A stretch of DNA of 64,000 bases from Burkholderia diffusa. Its GTDB lineage: Bacteria > Pseudomonadota > Gammaproteobacteria > Burkholderiales > Burkholderiaceae. The notes below the pieces were generated by a model. That model was not told the DNA's origin. It searched no databases and worked only from the letters and a program-made list of their open reading frames with translations. Position 1 is the stretch's first letter; each line of letters begins with the position of its first letter. The stretch lies in contig NZ_CABVPN010000002.1 of assembly GCF_902499115.1 (NCBI RefSeq), forward strand, positions 248,001-312,000, read 5' to 3'. Made by a program: the position numbers and the translations under genes. Positions 1 through 8,436 of the stretch are shown in pieces.

Positions 1-174
1 TACACGCTCGCTGGCATCGTCGGCGGCGGTTTCGCGCCGCTCGTGATCGCGACGCTGTTCCGCGAGACAGGAACGACGACGGCCGTGTCGCTGTACGTCA
101 CCGCGTCGCTCGTCGTCACGTCGATCGCGCTGCTGGCCGCGCGCGAGACCGCGCACCGGCCGCTCGCGGATTGA
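1..174 (+). CDS. MFS transporter, C-terminal end (partial)
   Basis: This is the last 57 codons of a gene that starts left of the window. The peptide holds a glycine-rich turn (GIVGGGFAPL) and a final hydrophobic helix, then a short basic tail ending RPLAD before TGA. That pattern resembles the last two helices of major facilitator transporters of the metabolite:proton symporter type. The family call rests on this short tail only, so substrate is unknown. The next gene starts 49 bases downstream on the same strand and may be cotranscribed. Confidence 0.55.
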   Translation, partial: YTLAGIVGGGFAPLVIATLFRETGTTTAVSLYVTASLVVTSIALLAARETAHRPLAD

Positions 175-223
175 GCGTCCCTGCCGATCGTTTCATTCAT
201 TCGCACTTCAAACGGATACCCGC

Positions 224-925
224 ATGCAAGCCCTGTCGTTCAACGTGATGTCCCCGCAAGGTGCGTCCGCTCATGTCGACGTCGAGATCGAACGTGTCGT
301 GATTGCCGGCTGGGCCGGCCGCGATCCGGACGCGATCCGCGCGCACATCGACGAACTCGCGGCGCTCGGCGTCGCGCCGCCGTCGACCACGCCGTGCTTC
401 TATCGCGTGTCGTCCGCGCTGCTCACGCAGGCGGCATCGATCGGCGTGCTCGGCGCGCGCTCGGGCGGCGAGATCGAGTGCGTGCTGATCGACAGCCCGG
501 TCGGCACGCTGGTGACGGTCGGTTCCGACCATACGGATCGGGAAGTCGAGGCCTACGGCGTCGCGGTGTCGAAGCAGGTATGCGCGAAACCGCTCGGCCG
601 CGATGCGTGGCGCCATGCGGACGTTGCCGATCACTGGGACGCGATCGAGATGCGTTCATGGTTGATCGGACCCGGCGGAGAACGCGTCGCGTATCAACAT
701 GGCGCCGTCAGCGGGCTGCTCGCGCCCGATGCGCTGTGGCAGCGCTTCGATGACCGGCGCACGATGCCCGCGCGCTGCGCGATGTTCGGCGGCACGGTCG
801 CCGTGCACGGCGCGATCGCGGCGATGGGCGACGGTGACACATTCGAGATGGAACTGCACGATCCGGTGCTCGGGCGCAGCCTCCGGCACCGGTATGCGGT
901 CGAGGTATTGCCGGTCGTCGCGTGA
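224..925 (+). CDS. DUF2848 family protein
   Basis: A 233-residue soluble protein with no signal peptide or membrane segment. Its length and features fit the DUF2848 family, whose biochemical function is not established: a Ser/Thr-Pro-rich PPSTTPCFYRVS segment near residue 55, the central GSDHTDREVE near residue 105 and an FGGTVAVHG segment near residue 195. It follows a transporter tail by 49 bases on the same strand, so a role with an imported metabolite is possible. The start is the ATG just after a weak purine stretch; no alternative upstream start is plausible. Confidence 0.7.
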   Translation: MQALSFNVMSPQGASAHVDVEIERVVIAGWAGRDPDAIRAHIDELAALGVAPPSTTPCFYRVSSALLTQAASIGVLGARSGGEIECVLIDSPVGTLVTVGSDHTDREVEAYGVAVSKQVCAKPLGRDAWRHADVADHWDAIEMRSWLIGPGGERVAYQHGAVSGLLAPDALWQRFDDRRTMPARCAMFGGTVAVHGAIAAMGDGDTFEMELHDPVLGRSLRHRYAVEVLPVVA

Positions 926-1001
926 CGGCAGGTGGCAGGCGCGCATGCGATCACGGACATGAACCGCATGCGGGCCCGCCATTCGCGTGCGCCGCTCGCC
1001 G

Positions 1002-1982
1002 TCATCGCAAGCAGCCCAGCCCGGCCAGCGCCGCCTCCACCGCGGTATCGAGCGGCGTCATCGGCTCGCGGCCCAGCACCGCCGTCACCCGCGCGTTGTC
1101 CATCCGGAGCGGCTCGCGCCACAGATAGCGCATCTCGAGCATCTCGCGCATCGTCGTGACGAACGGTGCCGCGGCCCACACAAGCCACCACGGAAATCGC
1201 CGCACCGTCGGCCGCATCCCGTGCCGCTGCGCGACGCGGCGCACGGCCTGCGCCATCTGCGTGCCGTCCGCGTCCCAGTGCCCGCCGAGATGGAAGCGCG
1301 CGAACGGCTCCAGCGTGTCGCGTCGCTCGAGCAGCTCGACCATCGTGCGCGCGACGTCCGGCACGTACGCCCATTGATGGCCGACGCCCGGCCGGCCCGG
1401 CACGCTGATGGCCGCGACGGGCCGCCCGGCCTTGACGAGCCCCTGCCCGAACCAGTTGTTGCCCGCATGCCCCCCGAAGAAATCGCCGGCCCGCACGATG
1501 ATCGTCCGGACGCCCTGCGCGGTCGCCGCCTGCAAGCGCCGCTCCATCTCGACGCGGATCGCGCCCTTGCGCGTCACCGGATGCTGCGGCGCCTCTTCGC
1601 GCAACACGGGAAACGCGTCGGGGCCGTAGTTGTAGATCGTCCCCGGCAGCACGACGGTCGCCTGCGCCGCCGTCGCCGCCGCGATCGTGTTGTCGAGCAT
1701 CGGCAGCACCTGCGTCGACCAGTTCCGGTAACCGGGCGGGTTCACCGCATGCACGATCACGCTGCAGCCGCGCGCCGCGCGGACCACCGCCTCGCGATCG
1801 AGCGCGTCGCCGCGCATCCAGGCGATCCCGTCGCGCTCCACCGTCTCGGCGTCGAGCGCGCGCTTGAGCGCGCGCACCTGCCAGCCGGCATCGCGCAACT
1901 GACGCGCGACCTCGCCGCCGATGCCTCCGCTCGCGCCGAGCACGAGTGCCTGTCGTTGCGTTCCGCCTGCGTTTGCCGTCAT
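1002..1982 (-). CDS. NAD(P)-dependent epimerase/dehydratase-like oxidoreductase
   Basis: A 326-residue Rossmann-fold protein of the extended SDR/NmrA-like group. The nucleotide-binding motif LGASGGIGGEVARQL lies near residues 14-28 and a YNYGPDAFP segment sits mid-protein. I chose the ATG at 1982, preceded by GGAGA at suitable spacing. The frame stays open to 2057, but that extension would run into the regulator promoter. It is divergent from the LysR gene at 2082 with about 100 bases between them, the usual arrangement of an LTTR and its target. Substrate is not evident. Confidence 0.75.
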   Translation of the reverse strand: MTANAGGTQRQALVLGASGGIGGEVARQLRDAGWQVRALKRALDAETVERDGIAWMRGDALDREAVVRAARGCSVIVHAVNPPGYRNWSTQVLPMLDNTIAAATAAQATVVLPGTIYNYGPDAFPVLREEAPQHPVTRKGAIRVEMERRLQAATAQGVRTIIVRAGDFFGGHAGNNWFGQGLVKAGRPVAAISVPGRPGVGHQWAYVPDVARTMVELLERRDTLEPFARFHLGGHWDADGTQMAQAVRRVAQRHGMRPTVRRFPWWLVWAAAPFVTTMREMLEMRYLWREPLRMDNARVTAVLGREPMTPLDTAVEAALAGLGCLR

Positions 1983-2069
1983 GGTCGTTCTCCGTGAATG
2001 AACCGTTGTCTGCACGCATTCTGGCGCGAGGCCGCCTAGCAAGGAATTGCCGAACATGATGGATTAGCT

Positions 2070-2083
2070 ATACATTTATGTAT
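2070..2083. promoter_or_regulatory. Inverted repeat at the LysR start, candidate operator
   Basis: ATACAT-TT-ATGTAT forms a perfect 6-bp dyad overlapping the regulator start codon in the short gap between divergent genes. Binding here could repress the regulator's own expression. The site is seen; its function is inferred. Confidence 0.35.
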
Positions 2084-2981
2084 GGCCATCGATCTGAACT
2101 GGGAACGCTACCGCACCTTCCTCGCCGTGTTGACGGAGGGTTCGCTGTCGGGCGCGGCGCGCGCGCTCGGCATCACGCAGCCAACGGCCGGCCGTCATGT
2201 CGCGGCGCTCGAGGCCACGTTCGGCCAGACGCTCTTTACGCGCTCGCCGTCGGGGCTGCTGCCGACCGAGGCAGCGCTCGCGCTGCGCGGTCACGCCGAG
2301 GCGCTACGCAGCGCGGCAGCCGCGTTCGAGCGCGCGGCCGCGAGCCACGGCGCGGGCGTGCGCGGCACCGTGCGGATCTCGGCCAGCGACGTGATCGCGG
2401 TCGAAGTCCTGCCGCCCATGCTTGCGCAGTTGCGGCGCGATCATCCGGGGCTCGTCATCGAACTGGTGCCGACCGACCGCATCCAGGACGTACTAAACCG
2501 CGAGGCCGACATCGCAGTGCGGATGGCGCCGCCCGCGCAGGACGCGCTCGTCGCACGGCGCATTGGCGAGATCGACGTCGCGCTGTATGCCCGCGACGAC
2601 TACCTGGCGCGCAACGGGACGCCATCGTCGACGGACGAACTCGCGCATCACGCGCTGATCGGCTTCGATACGGTGACGCCATTCATCCGCTCGGCAGGAC
2701 GCGGGATGCCGCTGTGGAAGCGCGATGCGTTCGCGCTGCGCACCGACAGCAATCTCGCGCAGCTCGCGATGATTCGCGCCGGCTACGGGATCGGCTTCTG
2801 CCAGAACCGGCTCGCACAGCGCGATGCGCGGCTCGTGCGCGTGCTGCCGGACGGGCCCGCGATGAAACTGGAAACGTGGGTGGTCATGCACGAGGATCTG
2901 CGGGCGAGTCCGCGTTGCCGGGCCGTGTTCGATGCACTGGCGACCGGGCTGCGCACGTATGCGGAAGGGGCGGCCGACTAG
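2082..2981 (+). CDS. LysR family transcriptional regulator
   Basis: A 299-residue LTTR. Residues 8-67 form the winged helix-turn-helix (RTFLAVLTEGSLSGAARALG then ITQPTAGRHVAALE). The C-terminal half is a periplasmic-binding-protein-like effector domain with the usual GYGIGFCQN turn near residue 230. Length is normal for the family. It is divergent from the epimerase-like gene ending at 1002, so that gene is its probable target. The inducer is unknown. Confidence 0.88.
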   Translation: MAIDLNWERYRTFLAVLTEGSLSGAARALGITQPTAGRHVAALEATFGQTLFTRSPSGLLPTEAALALRGHAEALRSAAAAFERAAASHGAGVRGTVRISASDVIAVEVLPPMLAQLRRDHPGLVIELVPTDRIQDVLNREADIAVRMAPPAQDALVARRIGEIDVALYARDDYLARNGTPSSTDELAHHALIGFDTVTPFIRSAGRGMPLWKRDAFALRTDSNLAQLAMIRAGYGIGFCQNRLAQRDARLVRVLPDGPAMKLETWVVMHEDLRASPRCRAVFDALATGLRTYAEGAAD

Positions 2982-3021
2982 GCCGTTCCAACCCGCTGCG
3001 CCCGCCGATCGACGCGATGCG

Positions 3022-3342
3022 CTATTCGTGGATCTTGCCGGCGAACAGGATGTCGGCCATGCGCCGCCACGGATTGTCGGGCAGGTCGTAGCAGCGCGGC
3101 CCGTCCTCGGACGCCTCGGCCCAGTCGACCATCGCCTCCAGGTACTCGCCGATCGAGCGGTTTTCCCAGCCGAGCGCGGCGGCCGCGAATGGCGACGGCG
3201 GCACGTCTGCGTCGAGCTGGCGCTCCTTGTGCCAGTCATGGCCGAGCACGCGCAGGAATTGGATCAGCGAGCGCTCGTCGACCACCCGCTCCAGCGCGTG
3301 CTGCAGCCGCGCCGCCATCTTGCTTTTCAGTTCGTCGTTCAT
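3022..3342 (-). CDS. Small acidic protein, possible DUF7660/immunity-like
   Basis: A 106-residue soluble protein with many Asp and Glu residues. The segment WENRSIGEYLEAMVDWAE (residues 59-76) resembles the W-E-N-x-(S/T)-I/L-x-x-(F/Y)-L-E-A-M pattern that I associate with DUF7660-type proteins, some of which are found among immunity proteins of polymorphic toxins. That link is from memory and unverified. It sits 26 bases downstream of another small acidic gene on the same strand, forming a two-gene unit. No toxin gene is adjacent. Confidence 0.55.
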   Translation of the reverse strand: MNDELKSKMAARLQHALERVVDERSLIQFLRVLGHDWHKERQLDADVPPSPFAAAALGWENRSIGEYLEAMVDWAEASEDGPRCYDLPDNPWRRMADILFAGKIHE

Positions 3343-3368
3343 GCGTATCGTCCCCCGCTACGCAACGT

Positions 3369-3635
3369 TCAGAAAGCTTCCACCTCGCACCAACCGGGGT
3401 ACGTTTCCTCGACGATGAAGAAATCGTCGAAGTAGACCAGCCCGAGCCGCTCGAGCGACCTCATGCACGCATCGGCCGCGTCGCCGCCGAAGAACGGGCC
3501 GAGCGACACCAGCCGGTCCGACTCGTCGAAATACTCGGCGAAATTGAATTCGCGCATGACCGCGGACAGGTCGACCGCTTTTTCGACCAGCGCCGCGCGC
3601 CGAACGACGATCCCGAAATCTCTCGATATTTTCAT
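3369..3635 (-). CDS. Small acidic protein of unknown function
   Basis: An 88-residue soluble protein with no recognised domain. It is rich in Phe, Asp and Glu (LVYFDDFFIVEETYPGWCEVE at the C-terminus) and has no signal or membrane segment. It is first in a two-gene unit with the downstream acidic protein. Small acidic paired genes of this kind are typical of orphan immunity genes, but nothing here proves it. The ATG at 3635 is the only reasonable start. Confidence 0.5.
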   Translation of the reverse strand: MKISRDFGIVVRRAALVEKAVDLSAVMREFNFAEYFDESDRLVSLGPFFGGDAADACMRSLERLGLVYFDDFFIVEETYPGWCEVEAF

Positions 3636-3686
3636 TGGTACCGCCCCCGTCGAATACGTGCGTCTGCGCCGACGCGCATGCCTGCG

Positions 3687-4559
3687 TCACATCAGCAACT
3701 GGCGCGACAGCACCTCGCGTGCCTGCGTGACCGTCTCGCGTTCGCCCGGCATCGGCGGCGTCAGCGAGAACACGGCGTCGGGCAGCGCCGGCAGCCGGTA
3801 TTTCGCGCCGAGCCGCACGAGACCCTCGCCGATCGCCGATGCGCACAGGCAGCCGACGCCGAGCCCCGCCGTCAGCATCGACTGCAGCCCCGCGACGCCC
3901 GACGCGCTGTGCACGAGCACATACGGCGCGTGCTGCTCGTCGAGCGAGCGCACGGCGATCTGATGCATCATGCAGTCGTCCGGCAGCAGCACGAGCGGCA
4001 ACGGCTCGGGCAACTGCTCGGCGAGCGCGGGCGATGCAACCCACGACAGCGGCTCGCGCCGCAGCACCCAGCGCGTATCGGCCGACGCGGGCCGGAACGG
4101 CCCGCTCGACAGGTTCATCACGACGCCGAGATCGATCTGTCCGCGCGCATGCGCGGCTTCGATCTCCGCGCTCTTCATCGCGCTCACGTGCAGGCTCAGT
4201 TGCGGGTAGCACTCACGCAACCGCGCGAGCAGGCCCGCGACTTCGTGCGTCCGGTAGTAATCGGTGATCGCGACGCGCAACTCGCCCTTGATCGCCTGGC
4301 CGCGCACTTCGTCGAACGCGGCCTCGTTCAGCGCGACGATGCGGCGCGCATGCTGCAGCAAACGTGCGCCGGCCGGTGTCGGCTCCACGCCGCGCTTGCT
4401 GCGCACGAACAGCGGCACGCCGGCGCGCGATTCGAGCTTGCGCACCTGCTCGCTCACCGTCGACTGTGACAGATGCAGCACCGGCGCGGCCGCCGTAAGG
4501 CTGCCCGCATCCGCCACCGCCGCAAAAGTGCGCAACTGATCCAGGTCGAAACCGCGCAT
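3687..4559 (-). CDS. LysR family transcriptional regulator
   Basis: A 290-residue LTTR. The helix-turn-helix covers residues 5-63 (QLRTFAAVADAGSLTAAAPV, LSQSTVSEQVRKLE), followed by the effector-binding domain. The frame is open to an ATG at 4571, but that codon lies inside a 9-bp palindrome. The ATG at 4559 has GGAGAGGGCG directly before it, so I chose it. It is divergent from the DHA2 exporter at 4720, its likely target; LTTR/exporter pairs usually respond to the exported compound. Confidence 0.87.
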   Translation of the reverse strand: MRGFDLDQLRTFAAVADAGSLTAAAPVLHLSQSTVSEQVRKLESRAGVPLFVRSKRGVEPTPAGARLLQHARRIVALNEAAFDEVRGQAIKGELRVAITDYYRTHEVAGLLARLRECYPQLSLHVSAMKSAEIEAAHARGQIDLGVVMNLSSGPFRPASADTRWVLRREPLSWVASPALAEQLPEPLPLVLLPDDCMMHQIAVRSLDEQHAPYVLVHSASGVAGLQSMLTAGLGVGCLCASAIGEGLVRLGAKYRLPALPDAVFSLTPPMPGERETVTQAREVLSRQLLM

Positions 4560-4568
4560 CGCCCTCTC

Positions 4569-4593
4569 CATCCATCGAATAACCCGATGGATG
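4569..4593. promoter_or_regulatory. LysR-type operator (ATC-N9-GAT dyad)
   Basis: CATCCATCG-N7-CGATGGATG is a perfect 9-bp inverted repeat containing the LTTR signature T-N11-A. It starts 10 bases upstream of the regulator start and lies in the divergent gap shared with the exporter. This fits autorepression plus activation of the exporter. The repeat is seen directly; the binding protein is inferred. Confidence 0.6.
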
Positions 4594-4719
4594 CTACCAC
4601 CAATTCCCGCTTTTCCGATTCATCGGCAATCCGCAGAATATGGGTTCAACGGCTCGCACGAGCCCGGTTCAACGGGCTTCGACATGCGTTGCAGCCCTCA
4701 TTCTTCCGGACTTCCGTTC

Positions 4720-6180
4720 ATGACCGACAACACCCTCGCCCCTTGCGCGCCGGCCGGCACGGCCGCCAAGGCACCGCCGCGCAGCCATCACGGCTGGGCG
4801 CTCGTGGTCCTGCTGGTCGGCGCCATTCTGCCGCCGCTCGACTACTTCATCGTGAATCTCGCACTGCCGGCCATCCGCGACGGCATCGGCGCGCGACCGT
4901 CCGAGCTGCAGCTCGTCGTGTCGGCCTACGCGTGCGCGAACGCGGTCGTGCAGATCACCGGCGGGCGTCTGGGCGATCTGTACGGCCGCAAGCGGATGTT
5001 CATGATCGGGATGGCCGGCTTCGTCGTCGCATCGACGCTGTGCGGGCTCGCCGGCAGCGGCGCGGTGCTGGTCGGCGGCCGCGTGCTCCAGGGCCTGTTC
5101 GCCGCGGTCCTCGCACCGCAAGTGCTCGCGACGATCCGCAGCGTGTTCAGCCCGCAGGAACAGGTGCGCGTGATGGGTTTCTACGGTTTCGTGTTCGGTC
5201 TCGCGGCCGTGATCGGCCAACTGGGCGGCGGCGCATTGATCAGCCTCCATCCGTTCGGGCTCGGCTGGCGCGCGATCTTCCTCGTCAACGTGCCGATCGG
5301 CGTTTTCGCGCTACTTGGTAGCTGGCGCTTCATCCCGGAAAGCCGGCCGCCACGCGGCCAGCGTATCGACGTGCCCGGCACGGTGCTGCTGTCGCTGTTC
5401 CTGCTGATGCTCGTCTACCCGCTCACGCACGGACGCGAGGCGGGCTGGCCGCTGTGGATGGTCGCGTGCATCGCCGGGGCGCTGCCGATGCTCGGCGCAC
5501 TGCTGGCGGTCGAAGCGCGCCGGATCGCGGGCGGCCGCGATCCGCTGCTCGACGTGCGCCTGCTGCGCAATCCGGTCGTCGTGCTCGGGCTCACGCTCGC
5601 GTTCCTGTTCTACATGCTGAGCGCGTTCTTCCTGAGCTACGGGATCTATCTGCAGGGCTGCCTGGACTGGTCGCCGCTCGCGTCGGGGCTGGCGATCCTG
5701 CCGCTCGGCATCGGCTTCCTCGCGAGCCCGCTGTTGATGCCTCGCCTCGTCGACCGGTTCGGCGGCCATCGCGTGCTCATGCTCGGCTTCGCGATGCTCG
5801 CGGCCGGCGTCGCGACCGCCGCCGCACTGGCCGGCGAACACGCGCCCGGCCCGGGCTTTTACGCGGGCGTCGCGGCGATCGGCATCGGGCAAGGCCTCGT
5901 GCTGCCGTCGGTCGTGCGGATCGTGCTCGCGGAAGTCGACGCGGCGCGCGCCGGGGTTGCATCGGGCATGGTCAGCACGATGCTGCAGATCGGCGCGGCC
6001 GTCGGGGCGGCGACACTTGGCGGGCTGTTCTTCGCGCGGCTCGGCGCGCAGCCGGGTGCGCTCGACTACGTGCAGGGGTTCAGGACGGCGATGTGGGCGC
6101 TGGCGGTCGTGTTGCTCGTTTGCGTCGCGTTGTCTGCCGCGCTGGGACCGATGCATCGACGCATGCGCGCCGGCGCGTGA
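4720..6180 (+). CDS. DHA2 (EmrB/QacA-type) MFS drug exporter
   Basis: A 486-residue polytopic inner-membrane protein with about 14 hydrophobic helices, normal for the DHA2 drug:H+ antiporter branch. The loop GGRLGDLYGRKRMF after helix 2 is the MFS motif A, and the SAYACANAV segment before it is typical of the branch. The ATG at 4720 was chosen because the upstream open frame has Arg/Pro-rich non-membrane sequence with no ribosome site. A divergent LysR gene controls it in all likelihood. Exported substrate unknown. Confidence 0.85.
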   Translation: MTDNTLAPCAPAGTAAKAPPRSHHGWALVVLLVGAILPPLDYFIVNLALPAIRDGIGARPSELQLVVSAYACANAVVQITGGRLGDLYGRKRMFMIGMAGFVVASTLCGLAGSGAVLVGGRVLQGLFAAVLAPQVLATIRSVFSPQEQVRVMGFYGFVFGLAAVIGQLGGGALISLHPFGLGWRAIFLVNVPIGVFALLGSWRFIPESRPPRGQRIDVPGTVLLSLFLLMLVYPLTHGREAGWPLWMVACIAGALPMLGALLAVEARRIAGGRDPLLDVRLLRNPVVVLGLTLAFLFYMLSAFFLSYGIYLQGCLDWSPLASGLAILPLGIGFLASPLLMPRLVDRFGGHRVLMLGFAMLAAGVATAAALAGEHAPGPGFYAGVAAIGIGQGLVLPSVVRIVLAEVDAARAGVASGMVSTMLQIGAAVGAATLGGLFFARLGAQPGALDYVQGFRTAMWALAVVLLVCVALSAALGPMHRRMRAGA

Positions 6181-6243
6181 CGACACGGGTCGGACCACAC
6201 ATCGCCCGCGGCGAATCGGGGCATGCGCGACCGCTTGCGGGTA

Positions 6244-6459
6244 TCAAGCCCGTTTGTGATGCTTGAGTTGCGCGTGCCGCGCTTCCCATTCGGCCAGCTC
6301 GACGCGATAGCGCGCCAGCGCTTCGTCGTACAGGTCGAAAACGCACGGCGAGCAGCCGCTGTTGCAGCAGTCTTCCAGTTCGGGTTGTTCGGGCGGGGTC
6401 GGACGCGGATCGTCGGCGAGCGTATCCGCGGAGGCAGGCTTGGTCACGGCTTCAGTCAC
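6244..6459 (-). CDS. Oxidoreductase-like domain protein (Cys-rich, small)
   Basis: About 71 residues from a GTG at 6459; the frame is open to 6561 but the upstream part is unconvincing. The core PTPPEQPELEDCCNSGC then CVFDLYDEALARY matches the short oxidoreductase-like N-terminal domain (Oxidored-like), which has a CC-x(3)-C-x(2)-C cysteine cluster and occurs alone or fused to reductases. It probably binds metal or acts in redox chemistry, but this is not established. Convergent with the exporter. Confidence 0.6.
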   Translation of the reverse strand: MTEAVTKPASADTLADDPRPTPPEQPELEDCCNSGCSPCVFDLYDEALARYRVELAEWEARHAQLKHHKRA

Positions 6460-6623
6460 ATGATGTCGAACGCCCAGTATACGGTGATGGACCGCGGCAT
6501 GCAGGCCGCCGGCCGTATGCAGCCGTGCAACCTGCTGATCGACATCGCGGCGATCGCGCACATTCCGCGTGCGCGATTTCGCATGCCCTGACGTCGAAAT
6601 CGAGTGCGATCGCCCGTCAGCCG

Positions 6624-7337
6624 CTACGCCACGCGACCACTCACGGGAATCGATGCGCCGGTGATCGCCTGCGCGTCAGTCGACAGCAGGAACCCGATCG
6701 TCGCGGCGATCTGTTCGGGCCGGACCCAGCGCGTGAAATCCGCATCGGGCATGTCCGCACGGTTCGGCGGCGTGTCGATGATGCTGGGCAACAGCGCATT
6801 CACGGTCACGCCGCGATCGAGCAGTTCCGCCGCCAGCGCCTCGGTGAGTCGCGCGACGCCCGCCTTCGCGGCCGCATACGCGCCCATTCCCGCGCCTGCC
6901 TTGAACGCCGCACCCGCGCCGATGTTGACGATGCGGCCCGCCGGGCTCGCCACCAGGTACGGCAGCGCGGCCTTCGACGCATTCAGTGCCGTCTTCACGT
7001 TCAGTTCGTACATGCGGTCCCACGTGGCCGCGTCGCCATCGGCGATCGTCTGCCACACGAACGCGCCTGCAATGTTCAGCAGCGCGTCGACCCGGCCGAA
7101 TTCGCGATTCACGGTGTCAAGCGCGCGTGCAGCTGCCTGCGGATCGACGAGATCGATGCCGCCGAGGCGCAGCGCATCGGCCGGCACGCCGGGCAACGCC
7201 TGCGCGTCCGGCGCGCTGCCACGGCCGATCAGCGCGACGCGAGCGCCGCGCTGGCCGAGCCAGGCGGCTGTTGCGACGCCGAGGTGGCCGAATCCGCCGG
7301 TGATCGCGACTGCCTTGCCTTTCAGGTCGTGTTCCAT
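6624..7337 (-). CDS. SDR family oxidoreductase
   Basis: A 237-residue classical short-chain dehydrogenase. It has the TGGFGHLG cofactor motif (residues 14-21), the NIAGAF strand (near 89) and the active-site pair in YAAAKAG (near 152). The fold is complete. The gene is divergent from a DapB-like gene; no substrate clue is visible. Confidence 0.8.
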   Translation of the reverse strand: MEHDLKGKAVAITGGFGHLGVATAAWLGQRGARVALIGRGSAPDAQALPGVPADALRLGGIDLVDPQAAARALDTVNREFGRVDALLNIAGAFVWQTIADGDAATWDRMYELNVKTALNASKAALPYLVASPAGRIVNIGAGAAFKAGAGMGAYAAAKAGVARLTEALAAELLDRGVTVNALLPSIIDTPPNRADMPDADFTRWVRPEQIAATIGFLLSTDAQAITGASIPVSGRVA

Positions 7338-7658
7338 CGATATGCTCTCCAGGGTCGAAGGGGGTTGGATGATACGCGGTTCGGTGCGATGCCGGCCGCG
7401 ACACGGGCATGCCCGGCCGGTGTTTCGGCAGCGTAGCGCCGTTCACGCTTCCGTGTGTGCTGCGACGGATGCGTCATCATCGACGAGGTCGATCTGTTGA
7501 TCCGCCGCGGCCGTGCAGGTGCGCACCACACACAGCGGCAGGCCGCCGGGCATAATGCGCGATCACGGCGCGCCGCGCGGTGCATCGTGATCGCGCCGGG
7601 TCGTCGAACGACCCGCGCCGTTTCCGTATCGAACCCCGAACCTCAATCCGTCTATCCC
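7338..7658. promoter_or_regulatory. Divergent intergenic region with a promoter-proximal inverted repeat
   Basis: No convincing gene lies in this 321-base gap. At 7559-7567 and 7586-7594 there is a perfect 9-bp inverted repeat (GCGATCACG / CGTGATCGC) just after a CATAAT -10-like hexamer at 7551-7556, about 65 bases upstream of the DapB-like start. That layout suits an operator or a leader hairpin. Confidence 0.4.
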
Positions 7659-8336
7659 ATGCAAGTACTCGTCGTTGGCACCGGCAAGCTGGCAACCGAA
7701 CTGCTCGGCTCGCACCGGCTCGCACCGGCAACCTGTCGCGTGATGGCCTGGTCGGACCCCGCCCGTGGCAACGTCCGTTCGATCGTCGTTCACGCCGGAT
7801 CCGGCCGCGAGCTGCCTGCCGCGATCGAATTCTGCCGCGCCACGGGGTCGCCGCTCGTCGAGCTGTCCACCGGCTCCGACCTCGAAACCGCATCGCACGA
7901 CTTCCCCGTCGTGCTCTGTCCGAATACGAACATCCTGATGCTCAAGTTCATGAGCATGCTGGAAACCAGCGGCCATCTCTTTCGCGACTGCCACATCAGC
8001 GTGACGGAGTCGCACCAGGCCAGCAAGACGTCCGTGCCCGGCACCGCAGTCGGCGTCGCTCAGTCGCTCGGCGTTCCGGCGCAGGACATCCACTCCGTGC
8101 GGGACCCCGCCGAGCAGCGCGACGCCTTGCAGATTCCCGACGATCAGCTCGGCCGCCATGCGTTCCACCGGATCCGCATCGAGGACGGCGCATGCAGCCT
8201 GCAATTCGAATCCCGCGTGTACGGCGCGTCGCCTTACGCGGATGGCGTGTCGCGAATCGTCGAGGCCGTCCGGCAGCACGAACTCGAACCTCGCCGGTAC
8301 TCGATCGTCGAGTTCATTCATAACGGCTGGCTTTAG
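7659..8336 (+). CDS. Dihydrodipicolinate reductase-like protein
   Basis: A 225-residue protein starting at the ATG of MQVLVVGTGKLA, a Rossmann GxGxxA motif. The ESHQASKTSVPGTAVG segment (near residue 116) is equivalent to the substrate-binding lysine region of DapB-type reductases, and the C-terminal sheet is present. It lacks the usual DapB nucleotide loop length and is shorter than housekeeping DapB (about 265 residues), so it is probably a paralogue acting on another substrate rather than the lysine-pathway enzyme. The open frame upstream (from 7455) is not supported. Confidence 0.65.
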   Translation: MQVLVVGTGKLATELLGSHRLAPATCRVMAWSDPARGNVRSIVVHAGSGRELPAAIEFCRATGSPLVELSTGSDLETASHDFPVVLCPNTNILMLKFMSMLETSGHLFRDCHISVTESHQASKTSVPGTAVGVAQSLGVPAQDIHSVRDPAEQRDALQIPDDQLGRHAFHRIRIEDGACSLQFESRVYGASPYADGVSRIVEAVRQHELEPRRYSIVEFIHNGWL

Positions 8337-8436
8337 TAGCGACGGGCGCGACCGGCGCGACGGTGCGCGGGTCGCACCGACTGCGCCCCTGCCGGCCCAT
8401 TCGACGGCCCTCGTCGCACGATCGCGCGCGCGGCCC

